This document shows, in pieces, positions 37,101 through 49,773 of a stretch of 64,000 nucleotides of DNA. Source of the DNA: Dipetalonema caudispina (taxonomy: Eukaryota; Nematoda; Chromadorea; Rhabditida; Onchocercidae); assembly GCA_013365325.1 (NCBI GenBank), contig JABVXV010000073.1:62001-126000 (forward strand), written 5' to 3'. The notes under the pieces are model-generated. The model was not told where the DNA came from and made no database searches. It saw only the letters and a list, made by a program, of their open reading frames with translations. Position 1 is the first letter of the stretch; the number at the start of each line of letters is the position of its first letter. The position numbers and the translations under genes are program-made.

Positions 37101-40100
37101 TTTTAAACGCAAACGGTCGACCAGCAACTTCAAACGGTACTTCTTCAATCAAAGAATCAGCCAAATCGATAGCTGCATAAAGACCCAATTCATTCTAAAA
37201 AGCTTCTGCATAAATCTTGAGATCGCCAAATCAGTGAACGAACATAAACAAAGTTCAGAAAAAGCTTTAAACTTCATTTGTGACAAAGATACATTTCTCG
37301 AAGCTCTAATAACAAACGTACTGGCTGATTAACAGAAGTTTCCAGTTCAACAACACATCGAGAAGGAAAGAAACCTGAATGACTCCCATATTTACCACGC
37401 CAACTATAAAATAAGGTTATAGAAAATTTCAACTACTTCAATTTTGAGTTCATTAAACTGAACTATTTTTTCAAAACAAGAAACAGCTTTAAATCAAAGT
37501 TTTAAACTGACAAAATTATAAGTTTTCTTACCGATCGCCTTCCTTCCTCAACACATTTATCACTGCATTTACAGGGAATGAAAGCTCGCTGGGAAGAGAA
37601 CCATTGTATGGTTCGATAGCTCTTACCAATATCTGAATTTAATTGGTTAACTATACCTATTAAAGTGCAGTTCTCAGTGTAATGGTGTTTGTTTAAAAAA
37701 GTTAATACAAAATGTAAAAATATGAATTGGATGCGCCTACTTTTCATTTTCTCAATAATTTTCAGAAATGCAACTTCACAAAGAAAGCAAAATTTATAAG
37801 AAAATAATTGAGTCCTACTAGCAAATCTGTTTTCTTAAATGCTTCGAATACATGAATTTTTATATCATCTAGCCCGGTGGCTCTATACCAACCACTGTTA
37901 TTATCGCGGTGATACACACGACTTTATTTAGATTTCTGACCTCATATTCGTAACAAAAGAATCGAGTAGCTTATCCAATTTAAAATGCGACAATTTTTCT
38001 AGACAGTTGTTCATTCCATGAACAGAGCTCTCTTTCCAAGGCATGAGCTCAAGATCATGAACTAATTAAAGGAACGCAATAAAAATGATAAATTCGCAAT
38101 TAGCTTTGAAAATTTTGTGTTTCATTAAATAAAATCAAACCCACTACCTCTTTATCAATGTCCTTGAGTTCCATGTAACAACCAGGTGCCCGATCGGTGC
38201 TAAACCATGCGCATGTAGAATCAGTAACAGTATTCTCACCTATGGGATATTTCAGACATATTCCACGAACGAATTCTCGTGTTGAATAATATTCAACTAT
38301 TTGATTCAAATTTTCGAAAACTGTCTGGTTGACAACAAAAATTCGACCATCCCGTTTCAAATGGTAATGCCATATTTCACCGTCAACTCTATAAGTGTTC
38401 CTCAAACAGTGCAATAACAGTAATTCTCTTGAAGCCAACAAGAAAAAGCAAAAGCGTTTCAGCAAGATGAATAAAATTAAAGACTGAAATGATGCAAACC
38501 TCAGAGAAAGCACAAAAACGTTTTTATCAGTAGAACTAAAGCGCAGCAAGAAAGCTCCATCTTGTTGAACTGTATTCAGCAGTTCTTCGGCACGATTTCT
38601 ATCTGTTTTTCCACAGAACCATCTGAACAATAAATACAACGTCTCATCTTATGTCTCTGAGTATATGCTGCCTCCGATTTGCAAGAGTTTCGCTTTTTAC
38701 AACTAACTTCTCTATTGGTCGTTTTTTTTTTCTTGAGCACAAGAAAGATTTCCACAACATTCGACACAGAAACGTGATTTGCACTCCAACTACTATTATT
38801 TTTTCACTTACTGATATTATACACTCACGATATAAGAATATCGATGTGGTATTCAAACATCAAAAATAAAAAACTCAACACAGTTCAAAAATGTTTCCAC
38901 AAATTTAATTCGAAAACTCACATCATTCCGAGATGAGGACAAGGCTGCGGACATGGCGTGATCAGTGTCGTACTAAAATTCGGCGTCCTTAATCTTTCCG
39001 TTGTATAGTGCAATATAAGCTCATAAAGTGTATCCATTTGTTTATTTTCCAAAAAATAATATTTTCTTTCACCATTCACCATCCTGGTGCGTATTCGACA
39101 ATGGTGCACTTTCTCATTATGTCTAAAATTGGCATGATGTATATTTCACTTTTATTCGATTTGAGTTCAATGAAAAATGTTTGAAACTAAAGTCTTTAGC
39201 TTTATCTCACTAATCAACTATTCCTAATAAAGACTTCTGCAATGGCTAACGAAAAACATTGTATTTTATCCAGTTTTAAAAGATCCTTACAAAAATGATA
39301 AGGAGTAGTCGCCAATGAAAATAGTCGAATCGCGAACTAAAAAAAGACCATTGCCTTTATCTTTGTGCTCCAAAAGACGCATTCTTGCTGTATCCCGATC
39401 TGTTTTACCATGAAACCATTCTTCTGTAACATGCATTTCCTCTGGAGGAACACCGAAACCTGTCAAATTTGTCAAACCATCCTGTAATGAATTTTTTGAA
39501 GAAATAGTGCTTGGAATAGAATTGTTGATTTCACAGACTGAAAAAATCTCTCATAAAAAATGAATTACAATAGTTCACTAAACATATCACCTGATTTTCA
39601 TCATCCTGTGCGTTTCCGAGTGAATCCTGACGTCTCAGAACTCCCTGATTATTAATATTATTTTCGTACTGTTCCAGCATATAACATAAACGATCCGGAA
39701 ACAATATAAATAAGTGAGTTGTCCATTCCTAAATGATATTAACTGCAAAGACTCATGACTTCAAGAAATCGAAAATTTATGTTAAAAAAAACATGAAATG
39801 CTAGCAGCAAATGTTCTAATGTGTTAAACTTCTGTTAATCATTAAAAAAAAAAACAAACGGCTAGGCGTTATAGTGCATTCACACATGAAAACTGCGGCA
39901 ACCTACATCGCTTTCTCCACTTTTCAACGACAGAATTCCTCGCCGAGTGAAATTCAGCGAAAGCAAATCCTGTTCCTGGTCTAAAAAAGTAAAGAACTAA
40001 ATGAATTTCGAATTTTTTTAAACATAATTAGAAATCCCCGAAATATTCTGTCCTAGAGCAAGGTTAAAAATTTACCCTCATCAACTTGCTGTAAAGCAAT

Positions 40101-43100
40101 ATCTTCACTTTCCGTCGGCAATTTCTTATGTTTCAGAATAATTTTTCGCTTCAAAGCTGCCGGAGATGGTAAACAAGTTTCTTCACGACTAACTGGAGCT
40201 GTGAGTAAATAGTCGCCAAGAATTTCTCTAATTTCACGAGCAAGCAAGCGTTGTACCGGTACCGAACAATTGTCTTCAATTGAGAGAATCACTGGAAACC
40301 TGAATTCATTTACCACTAGTTTTAAAGCATTATTTTTAAATAATACAGCATTTACGGCTTTGACTTTAATCCATATATAGCAATGCCTTATTTTTTGAAG
40401 CAATTAATCATAAATACAAAAGCTTGGATATCTGAAAATGCCAAGGTAATACTAAGAAAGATATCGGAAGCATCTCCAGTAATTATTTTACATGATTTAA
40501 CATTATTTATCTAAACTTACTCGCTGTTAATAAAAGCGTAATGACGGATGGTGTAAAGCACATCGCGCAAATTGATTTTACTAGTCATCGTGTAACCGTG
40601 GTAAATAACAATATCTTGTATTTCACCTGAACTTCTTTTTTGTCCATCCCAGCAGTCAACTGAAAATATGATATCAGAAACAGAAAACTATGTTTAAATG
40701 TTACGTCTTAATTATAATTAATTTATTAATTTTCCATTAGTTACATTCAAGTTTTTTCTTGTCGATTTGTTTTTAAATATTTTCTATTATGAATTAAGGG
40801 AGATAAAGTTTGGTAATACTTTAATCATAGACATATTTTACCTATATCATCTATTTTACTGTTCGTACAACTAAAAAAAAGTTTATATTTTTCATTAGAT
40901 ATTCCCTTCTATCTAATCAAGCAGGTAATCATCAATATCGATTAAACAGAATAAAGGCATACGTTCAACACATCTACAACCCATAAGCAAAGCTCGAGCA
41001 TACGTATCCAAGGAGGATTCACTCTTGAGTTGGTCACCAGTTAGATATCTAAAGTTATTATTTTGATCATATAAGATTTTCTGCACTCTTCTACATGACA
41101 AGCACTTAAACTAATTTAACTTATGGTGGAATTAAATCCAATTCTCCACCCAGAGAATAGAATAAGAAAGCGTTTTAGATTTATTATAAATAGAAAATTA
41201 ACGTGTTATGTGATGAAGCAATCCAATAGTGACTTAGTGGTCGATTCATATCATGTATAACATTCTCGTTAACCGAATCCCATAGTGAATTTTCTCGAGA
41301 GAATAGGAAATCGCAAAACTGCAAACTATATCCTTTTTTTTTCGACAAAAAATCAATACAACATCTGACAAAACTGATCTTCCGCAGGATAAAAAAAACT
41401 GAAATTATCAAATTACTATTAAAATAATTCCGACAGATTACGCAATAAACAGCTTGAGCAAAATTATGAAAAGAAAAGGAAAACCGTACTTCAGTAACGC
41501 TAAGGGTTGGTTCAGGAACATCTCTATATGGATCCCATTCTCTCAAAAAACGCCTAAGAAAATCACTGGCTCTTTCGCGCATCATCCCTATTTCATCCTG
41601 AAAATCTCGGCCCATGTTAATTCTGACGAAATGTGCATTGATGTTTACGGTATTAGTGTAACAATGGATTGGATAATAACAAAAGATTCAAAAATATACT
41701 CAAATAAGATGAAGGCAGAATGCGAATCTAGTGTAAAACCGAAAGTATTTATCGTTACCCACGTTTTGTTTATCCTTGTGAAACCGCAAGAAATTGTTGA
41801 AACTAACAACGGCCGCATCATCCGAGTAAACTGCGAAATGTTCTGCGAAAAGCTGCAAAAAGTGTGAAAATTTTAGGAACTATGAATAAAATCGAAATAT
41901 TACAAATAACCAATGAACTGTTCTAAAATGTCAGGAGGATTCTGTTGGAATTTAATAAGGACCGAAGAAGAATGAAGAGTCAAATTAACACCATCTGGTC
42001 CAGGATAGCTAAGAGAAAGAGGTTCTGAACAAATCTTGAACACTGAGCATAACTATAACGACAGAAAAAGAGACGGAAGGCGCTTAAAGAAGCTATTTGA
42101 AATGAATAAGCAAGTGAAGTAATTGTTTGAAAAGTGAAAAAGTTTCGCAACTTACAGAATTAGTGTGCAGAAGTTTACGATAAACATTTGCGAAAGCATC
42201 ATAATACATTATTTCCTGAAGCAAACCAAAAACGTTTGGTTAGTGAAGGATTGTGGTGAATTTCAATAAAAATCTACGCAGTTAAGTTTTTTGCGACTAA
42301 AATAATAAAAAATATGTCTCAATCTGAACTCAATAAATTTCCGAGTCAAATCATTGAAAATGACTGCAAGTGCAGTTCCTTCGCAATAAAATAGCTTGCC
42401 TCGCAAACTTCTTGAAGCTGTTTTGATTGTACTTTGTACTGCAAACTTGTTTGTACGAACGGCTTCATATGTTTCATCGCTACACTGCAAACTAAACAAA
42501 TATAAAAATGACAGTAATATGATAAGAAATCCTAGTGTATAAAAAAGAAAGGTCGTGAAGATTTATTTTAAAACATATTAATAAGGTTGCTGCCCACGCA
42601 AAACCTACTTTTACAAATGCTTTAGTAAGAGCCTTTTCCCGTGGTTTTGACAAATCCCATAATCACATGATCTTAATGTAGTCACGACTGATATCATATC
42701 ACGAATGGGTTACTTGTTCTCACACTTTGAATATTACAACATGCGACTGTCGATTTTCTAATGATATATAAAAAAATTACAGGTTTATCATTTGCATATA
42801 AACAGTTTTAAAGTCGAGCATACCAAGGGTTTTCAAGAGCATATCCAGCAATATTATAAAACTCTTTCCTGAGCCACCGTTCCACAAGAAGTGCATGACA
42901 AGCAGAAATCGTATCGAGCATCAAGTAGTGAACACCTTGACACCACATTCGACATAAATCTTCCGTATCAACTAAAAAAAATTACCAACAGCTTTTAATC
43001 ACGAAAAAAAAAAGAATTTGCCATCACAATAATTTGATGCCAACTGAAAATCTATATGCTTAATTATGCCTAAATTGTCAAACCTTTATGGAATTACAAT

Positions 43101-44272
43101 GGATATTTACAATGCTACTACATTGCCGTGCACCACAAAAACAGATACTCACACAACAAAATCCAATACCGCAAATTGAAACTGGTTGCATAACTCAGAA
43201 TCAATATTCTGGCTGCATCATACTGTTTGATTTCTTTGTCCTTTTCCCACTTGTCAGCGATTTTGATCTTTCTCAATTTAAAATCAAGTGTATGTACTTC
43301 CTTCATTACTCGTAAATCTAATCGTAGCGTTTTACTACTGCCCTGAAACGCACTTTTAGTTTGAATTCATAGTACAGCTAATGTTGTAGGCAATATAAGA
43401 GGTTTTTTCACTCTGTTAAGTTAGTTGTTTATTTATTTTATCAGTTTAATATAAAATATAAGAACTTTCAACGTAGTATTTCTAATATTACTGAGATGAC
43501 ACTGCATCAAAAAGACTGCTTTACGCTTGTCTCCTGGATCACCTCCTACAATTTCAAAGTCACCATCTCATTTTTATCGAATTCTATTTAATTTTCAGCT
43601 CCTGCTACATACTATGTCAAGATCCCATATCAAAAATTTCGAAATTGTTAAGGGATAAAACACGAGAAATATACAACCCAACAAGCACACGAAAAATCCT
43701 TATTTTTAACCTTGTCAGAATTATCCAGTTTTGACAAAAACAACTGCCTCGTCTCACGATTATATGTAAGCTTTTTCTGTGCCAGATCCCGCCGCTTCAT
43801 CAATAGAAGCTTGTAAACATTATGACCTGAAGAATCAACGATCCATTGTCAACGTTTAAATAAAACATTGTCGAATATTTAGAAAAATGCCTAAATTATC
43901 GAAACTTTAAAGTGTTTTTTTAATATAAAAGAGGTCAATAATAAATGAGTATATGGGAATTCTTCGGCAAAAAACTGCTCTTCAAAAGCCTTGTTATTTC
44001 GTCGTCCCACTACAAACTACTTGCGACAACAACATGTTTAATTTGGTCTATCATTAAAGTCTTGAATTTATCATTTGATGTTTTATTCAACAAGAAGAAT
44101 TACCCATTTCCATTGCATGAAACACTTTTTCCATTTCGAATTCCACTGATCGTGATGCTATAGGTGAATTAGTTGTAAATAAGGAAGAAGATAATACTGA
44201 ATCTGTTGAACTTTGGGGATACATTTCAGTTTCTTCCCAGGAATATTTCTCTACAACACTACAAGTGAGCAT
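34122..44272 (-). CDS. plc-3: Phosphoinositide phospholipase C-gamma
   Basis: Thirty exons join in phase from the ATG at 44272 to the TAA at 34122, giving about 1382 residues (1412 with an optional linker exon). It hydrolyses PIP2 to IP3 and diacylglycerol at the plasma membrane; the SH2 domains recruit it to tyrosine-phosphorylated receptors. Domains: PH (about 20-190), EF-hand-like (208-357), catalytic X box (about 380-545) with histidines in [16 protein letters not shown] (H394) and VIYHGYT (H445), and first half of a split PH. Then come SH2-N ([18 protein letters not shown]), SH2-C ([24 protein letters not shown]), SH3 ([20 protein letters not shown]), second PH half, Y box ([20 protein letters not shown]) and C2. 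This order is unique to the gamma class. The SH3 reads DRWRG where WWRG is usual. A TTTCAG at 44290 is a probable leader acceptor. Confidence 0.93.
37819..37894 (-). other. Probable extra exon of PLC-gamma between SH2-C and SH3
   Basis: This 76-bp minus-strand segment, read after AATAACAG and before GTAGGA, encodes [20 protein letters not shown] and a few more residues without a stop. It fits in phase if the preceding exon ends at 37941 (donor GTCAGA) instead of 37955 (donor GTTACG). Its composition is exon-like. Including it adds 30 residues to the linker before the SH3 domain. It could be constitutive or alternatively spliced. Confidence 0.5.
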
Positions 44273-46946
44273 TCATTTCACATTTCAATCTGAAACAAAA
44301 CTCAAGCTAAAAGAATTTTAAAAACAGGAAAAGACATACTTCAAATACACTGCGTTCCCGAATCCAGAGCTCATAATTCTCACTAAATCATGATGGCATG
44401 GTTACCAATTTTAAATCAAACAAGTGTAAGTATAACTAAAGATCAGTAACTTTATGATCTTGGTTCAAATTTTTTCAAAAGTCAGAGTTATGAAGATTTA
44501 ATCCGATTTCAACAATTATAGCAGTCGATCGGTATTTCATGAATATTGATTCAAGTTTTCCAGTACCAATTAGCAGCAAATGGGAACTTAATTAACGTAG
44601 TTCCTTCGATAATTTAATTAACCCCTAAAAAAATTTTTGTATTGACTTTCTTACATGGAGTAATCTATTAGAGTGTCTCCTTACGACCATGGTAAATTTA
44701 TATACGAACCATTTGAACCAAATTATTACTTATGGAATCCATGTCGAACTTGGTAACTAGATTTTTTATCAGAATAATAGATAAATTTACAACAGAAACA
44801 CACAATCCAAAATCAAATAACGAAATTAACTGAGTGCAAATAATGAGGTGATATTTCGAAGGACACATAAAATCCATATGAGAATATAAAAAAGTATTCC
44901 GGAAGAGCATAAACGAAAAAACTCTGAAAGAGAACGTAAGTGAAATTTAATTTGAAAAGAAATCGAAAATGTTGAAGGAAAAAGTCTTTATTTCTTTCTT
45001 CGGCTGTCACGAAGTAATAATAAAATAACGATTATGAAATATAGCCAAGGTTTACCTGAGACAGACAAATTCAAATTATTTAAATCATTCAGTTAAATGG
45101 GATAAATTCTTTTGAAAATAGCGATTGCTAGAAAAAAAATAAAATTATCCGATCGACTTACCATGTATAAAAGTTAGGTAAAATTCATTACATCTTCAGA
45201 CTATTATTATATTGTAGCGAGGAAAATACTATTGCGATTTTTTCTTCTTTCAACAATTACAATTTTAAATTCTATTTACGGTCCATTTAATACTCTTTCA
45301 TCCTTATTTGGAAGTAAGTGGAACTGATAAATGTAATTAATGTGGATGGTAAAGATACTAGTTAAGAACTGTAATTAAATTACAAATATAGTAATACTTC
45401 AAATATTATCGATTGGGAATATAGCAGAATTCTTTAAATCAGCAATAATATTGGTACCTTATTCGATTGTGCCGGAATTTTTCAAATTCTTGAAATTTTC
45501 ATGATTGCCATCAAGTATTTCTAACTCTACATCTATATATTAAAAAAACAAAATTGGCTCAAGTCTATATCTTGCACAGCTTTTTCCATTATGAGCTATT
45601 TCCGAAAATGCAAAGTTTTGAGAAATTAAGAGATCAGAAAACTCCGGGCCAGGAAAAGAATTTTGCTTCAACTATATCATATTTCATCGTAAACCTATCT
45701 TTGGAACTCAAATTTGATAACTCAAATCAATGACGTATATTAACATTAACATCTAATTCATTATTTATTTGTGGATAACTAATCCGTCTCAGGATGCCAA
45801 CCAAAACTTTGAAGTATGAATTACTTGGAAGAGTTAACAACCATCATGACAATTACTCGAACTCATTTCGAAGTCCACTGATTAATTTAAAAAAAAATCT
45901 CTTTGATTTAATCGTCATGTAATATTCTCAAATTCACTTCAATTCAATCAAGAGATGAAATCTTTAAATATCTAGGCCAAGAAACTGTTACTATAGCAGG
46001 TTTTTTAAATAATTACTTTTGAAAAATTAATTAAAGAATTGGTGAAAAAATTTCGTGACAAACTACTTCTGTTTTATCATATGTTCTTCATTTTTTTACT
46101 GTGCAAAATTCTTATATTAATTAAAAATACAATAAATTAATTACATTTAATTCAAAATTTACCCTAACTTATATGAGTATCTTTTAGTGCATTGAGGAGT
46201 ACAATGGTCATTGTCCAATCAATGTGGTGGACATTAGAAAAAAGTGTACAGCTCTCTTTATTAAACAGCAATAAGTTTTGTAAAGAGGCAATAAGAATTG
46301 TAGGCCAAAAGAAGCAAATTCTTTAACGTGTCAAGAAATCATTTAATCTAATATTATGAATTAAGTACAAGAATAAAAGTAAAAGAAATTTAAAATAAAA
46401 TAGAAATAACTCATCCTTATTTATTAACGATACCGCAAACCGATTGTCGTTGCAAGAACCGAACATATTCGAAAATATCTATAGGCGGAGCTGTTGAAAT
46501 AGTATGAAATCAGTGAACAACAATAATAATCATCTTGTCCTATTGCCAGTAGCATTTTTTGGGATTCTCCGATGAGATTACCGTAGAATTAAATTACCTT
46601 TATCTTTTTTAAATGCAACAGAAAAAAAATTCAGAAAATTTTTCTTTAGTAAACATCGGTCATAAGTGATTCATTGTTTGTGAACTGTAGAAAATCATTC
46701 AAATTCAAATCTTGATATTCTGCATCGATAGACTTTTGATAGGTTTCACTGGATAAAACCGGTCTTCAAAATTCTGCTATATCCGTAGGAATTACATATG
46801 TATTAATATGGAAAAAATACCGAATCATTGCCTGAAATTGTTGCAAATTGTTTCAACCGTTTTCTTCTCTCTAATTTAATTCTTTACCTGAGAATAATTT
46901 CTCTATCAGCTCCTATTTTCAACGTTTCATGTGAACCATCTCTAGG
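44273..46946. other. Divergent intergenic region, PLC-gamma / small secreted protein
   Basis: No exon could be supported. It must contain the upstream regions of two divergently transcribed genes. Minus-strand frames at 44698-45010 encode hydrophobic AT-driven peptides and were not accepted. A probable leader acceptor for PLC-gamma lies at 44290-44291. Confidence 0.5.
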
Positions 46947-49772
46947 ATGTGCTCAATCGTTCTTTGGGCTCTTCTATTATCTGCCACTATCACAAATCTC
47001 TCTCATGCATTCAATTTCAATCCTAAATTTATCGACTTAAATAGTTCTATAATATTTTACGAAAATGAAACAAATTTGTTGACACGAACAGACAATGTTT
47101 ACATCGATTATAAATCATGTCTGGAATATCGTATCAAAATCGAAGGACATCAAACAAGGTAATCAGTATACTTTTAACGATAGAAACTCTGATCATATGA
47201 CTAATTTTTTTTAAAAAAAGGAAATTTTCTGAGAATGAGAAATATCTGAGAACATTTCCTCTGTACAACTGCAATGTTGAAGATATTTAATTTAGCTTAT
47301 TTGCTACATTCATTTTGACTCTTTAGTATTTCTTTTTGTATCAATTTTACGGATGAAATTTTTAATTTCTGTTCGTAAGTACTTCTTATCCCAACCACAG
47401 ATTGAAGGTAATTTATTTCTAGCATTTGGCCATTTTAAACGAACAATTAAATAATAAATTTGTACTTCCAAAAATTAAATGTCTAGTTTATTTCTTTTTG
47501 AATATGAAGGTAATTTTTAAACGATACTGAACTGAAATTTTAACCTTCGAAATTGTGAATTCAAAAATTATCGTTTGCTATACTTATATATTTCTAATCT
47601 GTATCTAATATTCCTTCTAAAATGCGATAATATATAGGAAAAACAGTGTCTCGTATATACATCGATCATAAGTTTCGTCTCGATTAAATTACTACTTTTT
47701 ATCGCCAGTATTTCTGTAAAAATTCCTATCTATTCTTAAGATTCGCTTGTATCCTATAAGGAAATCGAATACATTAATAAGATATTTAACTGTTTTGAAA
47801 CCAAATGCAAGCAGTCGGATATATTGGTGTGTTCAAAATGGAAGAAGTCTTTGCGCTTCTCCATCTGTTCATTTCGCTAATTATTTAATTAACAAATTCA
47901 TTTTATTGAATGACTTATTAAATTTTGTTAACTAAATGTTGCCTTTTGAGTATTTGCAGGACGAAATGAAGATGGAAATACAAATTTGTAGAAAAGTTTA
48001 CTATGTCCATGTTTAAATGCAGTATATTCATTTATTAAGTAATCGAAAACTACAATTAGAGATAGTAAAAAGTGAGGAATAACTTTAAATATTAAGTGTA
48101 AAAATGAAGAATAAAATTTATTCCCTAAATGAATAGTTTTTACTAAAGGATTATGACTACAAGAAAGTCAGAAATAAAATTTCATCTTTTAAAGGATGAT
48201 TTTATAAATTGTCTGGAACTATTCATTAACTACTGAGGATGTAGCTTGACCTTTTCACCTTAAAAAATAAATGGTAGACTAGACACAGAAAGCCTTATCA
48301 GAGACTAATACATCTATTAAAAAGCTATTGTAGTCCTTTAACTTACACACATTTTAATTTTGATCAATATATTTACTTAAAATAGATCGTTCAAAATTGA
48401 GTTTCTTCAATCCAGCGATGGAAATTTGATTTTGAAAACATGAGCAGTTGAAAAAATTTCATTGAAATTTTAAAAAGAAGAGAAAATGCTTAAAAGCGAT
48501 GTTTTTAAACTTATCAGATTGTGGAGAAAAGTAAAATGGAACATATTGGAACATATCTTTAGTCCAAATAATAGTGCATATCATTGTCATCCGTTAGTTT
48601 CATTTACTGAAGATTTATATCATCAATGAAAGGTCAAATTCAAATTCATCAGTAAACTGCAAATTTTACAGCTTAGAGAATAAGAAGTGCTTTCATTTAA
48701 TTGGCTATCAATATTTTTTTCCCCTTTCATGCTTATATAATTAGTTTCAGTTATATCATTGGTCATCCATTTTTAAATAGTTTGTTATTTATAGGGGATG
48801 AATCATAGGCAATTTAAACAAATATTTTAGTTTCAAATGTTGAAATTTTAAAAAATTTAATTTTGTCAACTGACTTAGGTGTGATTTATAATTACAAATT
48901 GAAGATTAGATGAACAAAAGAAGGTGTTAAGTCAACGAAAAATTGTTGCAAATATTATTTGTATTATATTAGTGATAAAAACTGAAATCTTTTTGCGATT
49001 GTTAATATTTTTAGTGAACTAAGAAAGTGGCCAAATAACTAGAATTCATAGTACTAGCAGAAAGTAAGAGTACACTTTGATTAGGGAAAGATGGAAATTA
49101 AATTTCAGATATTGTTGAAAATGGACCAAATTGTTAGATAGATAAGACCCAGAGTTGTTAATAGTAACAAAATAAACAAATTTCCAATTACATTTGGACT
49201 TCCTTTTTCTTAAAAAGATTTACTCTCATAAAAACTAATAGCAATTTTTTGTATGCTTGCAGAGTTCGCGTGTATGCATGTCGCATGTCGGAGGGTGGCC
49301 ATTGCACTTTTGATAGTTACCGTGGAGGAAGTGGAACATTTGATAACGAAACTTGCCATCGACTACGGCCTTGGATGTCTCATCCGGATAATTACGCTTT
49401 TTTTTTCGTTTTCGAAAAGAGACCACGAAATTTTCGGTATAATGAAAGTCGTTATTTACGACAACTGAGGTATACTTGCAGGAAATCATCAAAACTACAT
49501 TTTATATACTTAAATGCAATCTTTTCACTTCAAAAATGTTTAATTTAATCAAAATTAACTTGAGTGACAAAGTTATTGACTGACCAAACTGATATTGACA
49601 TAACTAGTCATGTTAGATGCATTTGAAGCAGTAAAATATGATGAAATGAGATAAAGACCGTTCTGAAATTTCAATTTTTGAAATTTAAATTTTCAGAAGG
49701 CGAGAAGTACGCATGAAAGCATTATTGACATTGGGTGGTATTATGGAATGTCGCAAGACATGTAGTGAATAA
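46947..49772 (+). CDS. Small secreted six-cysteine protein, unknown family
   Basis: Three exons (46947-47158, 49263-49469, 49697-49772) join in phase and encode 164 residues. Residues 1-21 form a clear signal peptide (MCSIVLWALLLSATITNLSH). The mature part has exactly six cysteines (58, 77, 85, 102, 158, 162), ends MECRKTCSE, and has four N-X-S/T sites (32, 40, 99, 131). A basic triplet at 140-142 (RQLRRRE) could be a processing site. The protein is probably secreted and disulphide-bonded, perhaps a ligand or a cystine-knot-like factor, but I recognise no family. The ATG lies directly behind TCTCTAG, a probable leader acceptor. Intron 1 is long (2.1 kb) and could hide a skipped exon. The stop codon is embedded in an AATAAA polyadenylation signal. 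Confidence 0.7.
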
Positions 49773-49773
49773 A
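49768..49773 (+). terminator. AATAAA polyadenylation signal overlapping a stop codon
   Basis: The stop TAA at 49770-49772 is part of AATAAA at 49768-49773. If it is the signal used, the 3' untranslated region would be only a couple of dozen bases long. Compact 3' ends do occur in nematodes, but use of this site is inferred. Confidence 0.4.

Noticed and set aside
37860..37920. GC-rich stretch considered as a tRNA or structured RNA
   Set aside because: No cloverleaf or A/B box pattern; it is better explained as a PLC-gamma exon.
41454..41867. 137-codon plus-strand frame opposite PLC-gamma
   Set aside because: It is the antisense of real PLC-gamma exons (EF-hand region).
44698..45010. Two overlapping hydrophobic minus-strand frames resembling receptor segments
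   Set aside because: No conserved receptor motif, no partner exons, and AT-driven composition.
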